A DNA stretch of 8,725 nt from positions 1 to 8,725 of the forward strand of contig CAZESH010000180.1 in the NCBI GenBank assembly GCA_964514665.1. Reading direction: 5' to 3'. The notes under the pieces were generated by a model. That model was not told where the DNA came from. It saw only the letters and a program-made list of their open reading frames with translations, and searched no databases. The translations under genes were made by a program, and so were the position numbers. Positions 6,747 to 8,725 of the stretch are shown one piece after another. Source of the stretch: CAZESH01 sp964514665 (GTDB lineage: Bacteria; Bacillota; Bacilli; Paenibacillales; KCTC-25726). The stretch's first letter is position 1; each line of letters begins with the position of its first letter.

Positions 6747-7640
6747 ATGAATACGTTACAGAAAAAGAAAACGTTTCTCAATTATGCAGTCTGGTTTATT
6801 TTGCCGTCATTTCTGTTGTATACGATATTTGTGATCACACCGACGCTCAGCAGCGTTTACTTGAGCTTTACTTCGTGGGACGGGGTCAGTCCGAACGTGC
6901 ATTATATCGGATTCGCCAACTTTGTCGAGATTTGGAACAGTGATCGGGTTCACAACGCGCTGAAAAATACCGTTTTGCTCACGGTCTCCTTGGTGGTGCT
7001 GGAGAATGCCGCATCGCTCATGCTGGCGTTACTGGTCGATCAGGTGCGATGGTTACGCAATCTGTTCCGCAGTGTGTTTTATTTTCCGGTATTGCTGAGC
7101 GGCATCGTAATGGGATTTGTATGGACAATCATTCTGAATTACAACTTCGGCGTCATCAATCAGCTGTTGGATGCAGCCGGTTTGGACGCGATCAAGACGG
7201 ATTGGCTGGGAAATCCGAAATTCGCCATGCTGTCTATTGTGTTATCCACGGTCTGGAAGTCGGCGGGATACTACATGGTGATATATTTGGCCGGTCTTCA
7301 AGGAATTCCTCAGGAATTGACGGAAGCGGCAAGCATCGATGGCGCGAATCGCTGGCAGCAATTCCGTCATGTCAAATTCCCGCTGCTGGCCGGCGCCATG
7401 ACCGTTTGCATGATGCTGTCGATGATCGGATCTTTGAAAATATTCGATCAAATCGCGGTGATGACCGACGGAGGACCGGGATTCGCTACCGAGACACTCA
7501 CCTATATTATTTATAAAGTCGGTTTCGGCGAATTGCGGCAGGGCTTCGGTACGGCATTGGCGATCGTGCTGTTCCTGCTCATCATGATCGTCTCCATTGT
7601 GCAAATCAAGCTGCTTCGTAAGAGGGAGGTGCAAATGTAG
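6747..7640 (+). CDS. CUT1 sugar ABC transporter permease, UgpA/LplB-like
   Basis: Inner-membrane permease of 297 residues, one half of the transport channel. It has a charged cytoplasmic start (KKK), then about six hydrophobic segments, the first being FILPSFLLYTIFVITP. The coupling-helix EAA motif is EAASIDGANRWQQFRHVKFPLL, with E193 and G199, which contacts the ATPase. FDQIAVMTDGGPG with the following TETL is the usual C-terminal feature of this subfamily, and the protein ends in a basic tail. Length is normal. AGGAGG lies just upstream (six bases before the ATG). The second permease begins one base after its stop, so the two are translated together. No ATPase gene is seen in the window. 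Confidence 0.93.
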   Translation: MNTLQKKKTFLNYAVWFILPSFLLYTIFVITPTLSSVYLSFTSWDGVSPNVHYIGFANFVEIWNSDRVHNALKNTVLLTVSLVVLENAASLMLALLVDQVRWLRNLFRSVFYFPVLLSGIVMGFVWTIILNYNFGVINQLLDAAGLDAIKTDWLGNPKFAMLSIVLSTVWKSAGYYMVIYLAGLQGIPQELTEAASIDGANRWQQFRHVKFPLLAGAMTVCMMLSMIGSLKIFDQIAVMTDGGPGFATETLTYIIYKVGFGELRQGFGTALAIVLFLLIMIVSIVQIKLLRKREVQM

Positions 7641-7641
7641 G

Positions 7642-8472
7642 ATGAAAAAAAACAAAAGCGCAGCAGATATCGTTGTTTTTGTCGTAACGCTGTTTCTTGC
7701 GATTCTCTTCTTTTTTCCTATTTTTTTCGACCTGATGTCTGCATTCAAGAGCAATGCGGAGATAATGCGCAATGCCATCTCACTGCCAAAAAGCTTGTAT
7801 TTGGACAGCTTTCAATATCTGCTTACCAAAACCAACTTTCCGGCTGCCATGGTCAATAGTTTCATTTTGACTTCGGTATCGATTGTTTGTATGGTATTGG
7901 TTATTCCGATGGCCGCTTACGCGATCGAACGGACCAATCGCAGATGGACCAATTTCATCTATATTTATTTTCTTGCCGGCATGATGATTCCGTTTCAGGC
8001 TTATATGATTCCGCTGTTTAAGGAATTGAAGATGATTGGATTATACGGCAAATTGGCGGGACCTGTGCTTATTTATATTTCCGGCTCGGTGGGCTTCGGA
8101 GTTCTGCTTTTTACCAGCTTTTTAAAAGGCGTTCCGCGTGAAATCGAAGAGGCGGCTGCCATCGACGGATGCTCCCGGATGGGGATTTTCTGGCGAATCG
8201 TCTTTCCGCTGCTCGGTCCGGTTACGGCAAGCATGGTTGTGCTGAACGGACTTGGCATTTGGAACGATTTCCTGATGCCGCTGCTCGTGCTGCCCTCGGG
8301 CAAGCCGAAAACCATGATCGTGGAGATTTTCCATTATGTCGGTGAGTTCTCCTCGCGTTGGGATATGATCTTCGCGGGAACATCAATGTCCCTCGTACCG
8401 GTACTGATTGCGTTCCTGCTGCTGCAAAAATATTTCGTCAAAGGGATTGCAACCGGTGCAATTAAAGGCTAA
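7642..8472 (+). CDS. CUT1 sugar ABC transporter permease, UgpE/AraQ-like
   Basis: Second channel-forming permease, 276 residues. The start is set at ATG 7642 because GGGAGGT (7624-7630) lies 11 bases before it; an in-frame ATG at 7597 would add CKSSCFVRGRCKCR, which is unlike the family and only reads the end of the first permease in another frame. The first membrane segment is about 8-32, followed by the SAFKSNAEI-type segment characteristic of MalG/AraQ proteins. The EAA motif is EAAAIDGCSRMGIFWRIVFPLL, with E170 and G176. The C-terminus AGTSMSLVPVLIAFLLLQKYFVKGI and GAIKG is the standard ending of this subfamily. It pairs with the permease before it and would use a shared MsmX/UgpC-type ATPase. 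No terminator follows, so the hydrolase after it is probably co-transcribed. Confidence 0.94.
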   Translation: MKKNKSAADIVVFVVTLFLAILFFFPIFFDLMSAFKSNAEIMRNAISLPKSLYLDSFQYLLTKTNFPAAMVNSFILTSVSIVCMVLVIPMAAYAIERTNRRWTNFIYIYFLAGMMIPFQAYMIPLFKELKMIGLYGKLAGPVLIYISGSVGFGVLLFTSFLKGVPREIEEAAAIDGCSRMGIFWRIVFPLLGPVTASMVVLNGLGIWNDFLMPLLVLPSGKPKTMIVEIFHYVGEFSSRWDMIFAGTSMSLVPVLIAFLLLQKYFVKGIATGAIKG

Positions 8473-8519
8473 CTTAGTCGCAAATAAAAAGAAGGAAGTC
8501 ATACAAGGAGGAAGATGAA

Positions 8520-8725
8520 GTGGAAATCTCATATCGAAACGGCATTATGGAACGGCTTGAAGCGAAGGTCGACCGCATGATCAGCCAAATCGGGAGTAAA
8601 TGCGTTCACTTTGCAGGGGATGACGGCAAATTCGACGACATCGGCTCCGACTGGTGGACAACGGGCTTCTGGCCGGGAATTCTTTGGATCATGTACGACA
8701 TGACCAAGAAAGAGCATTACAAACA
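8520..8725 (+). CDS. GH88 unsaturated glucuronyl hydrolase, 5' part only
   Basis: Only the first 68 codons lie in the window; the frame is open at the right edge. The start is a GTG at 8520, eight bases after AGGAGG (8506-8511). The nearby ATG at 8514 is too close to that site and its frame stops at 8578. The visible part has a helical N-terminus (GIMERLEAKVDRMISQIGSK) and then SDWWTTGFWPGILWIMYD, which fits the NTDWT.GFW.GILWL.YE block near the N-terminus of GH88 enzymes, including the family's (alpha/alpha)6-barrel aromatic residues. No signal peptide is seen, so it is cytoplasmic. The family removes 4,5-unsaturated uronic acid from the non-reducing end of lyase-derived oligosaccharides by hydration. 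Catalytic Asp residues lie beyond the window. A GH105 relative is the main alternative. It lies 47 bases after the permease, in the same operon. Confidence 0.82.
   Translation, partial: MEISYRNGIMERLEAKVDRMISQIGSKCVHFAGDDGKFDDIGSDWWTTGFWPGILWIMYDMTKKEHYK

Noticed and set aside
7597..7641. Alternative upstream start for the second permease
   Set aside because: It adds a Cys/Arg-rich leader unlike the family, and the ribosome binding site fits the ATG at 7642.
8514..8580. Alternative ATG start for the last gene
   Set aside because: It is only two bases from AGGAGG and its frame stops after 21 codons; the GTG at 8520 opens the GH88-like frame.
1..8725. CRISPR arrays, tRNA or rRNA genes, insertion sequences, toxin-antitoxin or defence genes
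   Set aside because: No regularly spaced repeats, terminal inverted repeats, transposase motifs or RNA gene features were seen on either strand.

Overview
The window looks like a chromosomal carbohydrate-utilisation locus of a Paenibacillus-type Firmicute. The evidence is strong AGGAGG-type ribosome binding sites, moderate GC, a YesM/YesN-style two-component pair next to a CUT1 sugar ABC importer, and a GH88 glycoside hydrolase start. I saw no transposase, integrase, tRNA, CRISPR array or phage gene.

Layout. (1) Positions 3-722 carry a short NiCoT-like (nickel/cobalt) membrane protein, apparently unrelated to the rest. (2) Positions 723-1731 contain no intact gene. They hold a minus-strand remnant that resembles the N-terminal part of a PaaK-like adenylate-forming enzyme, and a plus-strand remnant of a GH39-type glycosidase that still shows the catalytic-Glu region but is frameshifted and cut at both ends. 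A 14-bp perfect palindrome touching an extended -10 element lies just before the next gene. (3) Positions 1732-5086 encode a membrane sensor histidine kinase and an AraC-type response regulator that overlap by 29 bp, closed by a strong intrinsic terminator. (4) Positions 5288-8725 form a second operon: lipoprotein sugar-binding protein, a strong intercistronic hairpin, two CUT1 permeases, and the first 68 codons of a GH88 unsaturated glucuronyl hydrolase that runs off the window.

How it works together (inference). The kinase would sense an extracellular saccharide, directly or through the binding protein, and phosphorylate the regulator. The regulator would activate the transporter operon, whose upstream region has no convincing sigma-A promoter, as expected for an activator-dependent promoter. 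The binding protein and two permeases would import an oligosaccharide, energised by a shared MsmX-type ATPase encoded elsewhere, since none is seen here. The GH88 enzyme would then remove a 4,5-unsaturated uronic acid in the cytoplasm, so the likely substrate is a polysaccharide-lyase product (glycosaminoglycan- or other uronate-containing oligosaccharide). The GH39 remnant would fit an older, larger version of such a locus.

I did not find a clearly new biological system. The most informative unusual parts are the gene remnants in 745-1680 and the candidate regulatory elements.
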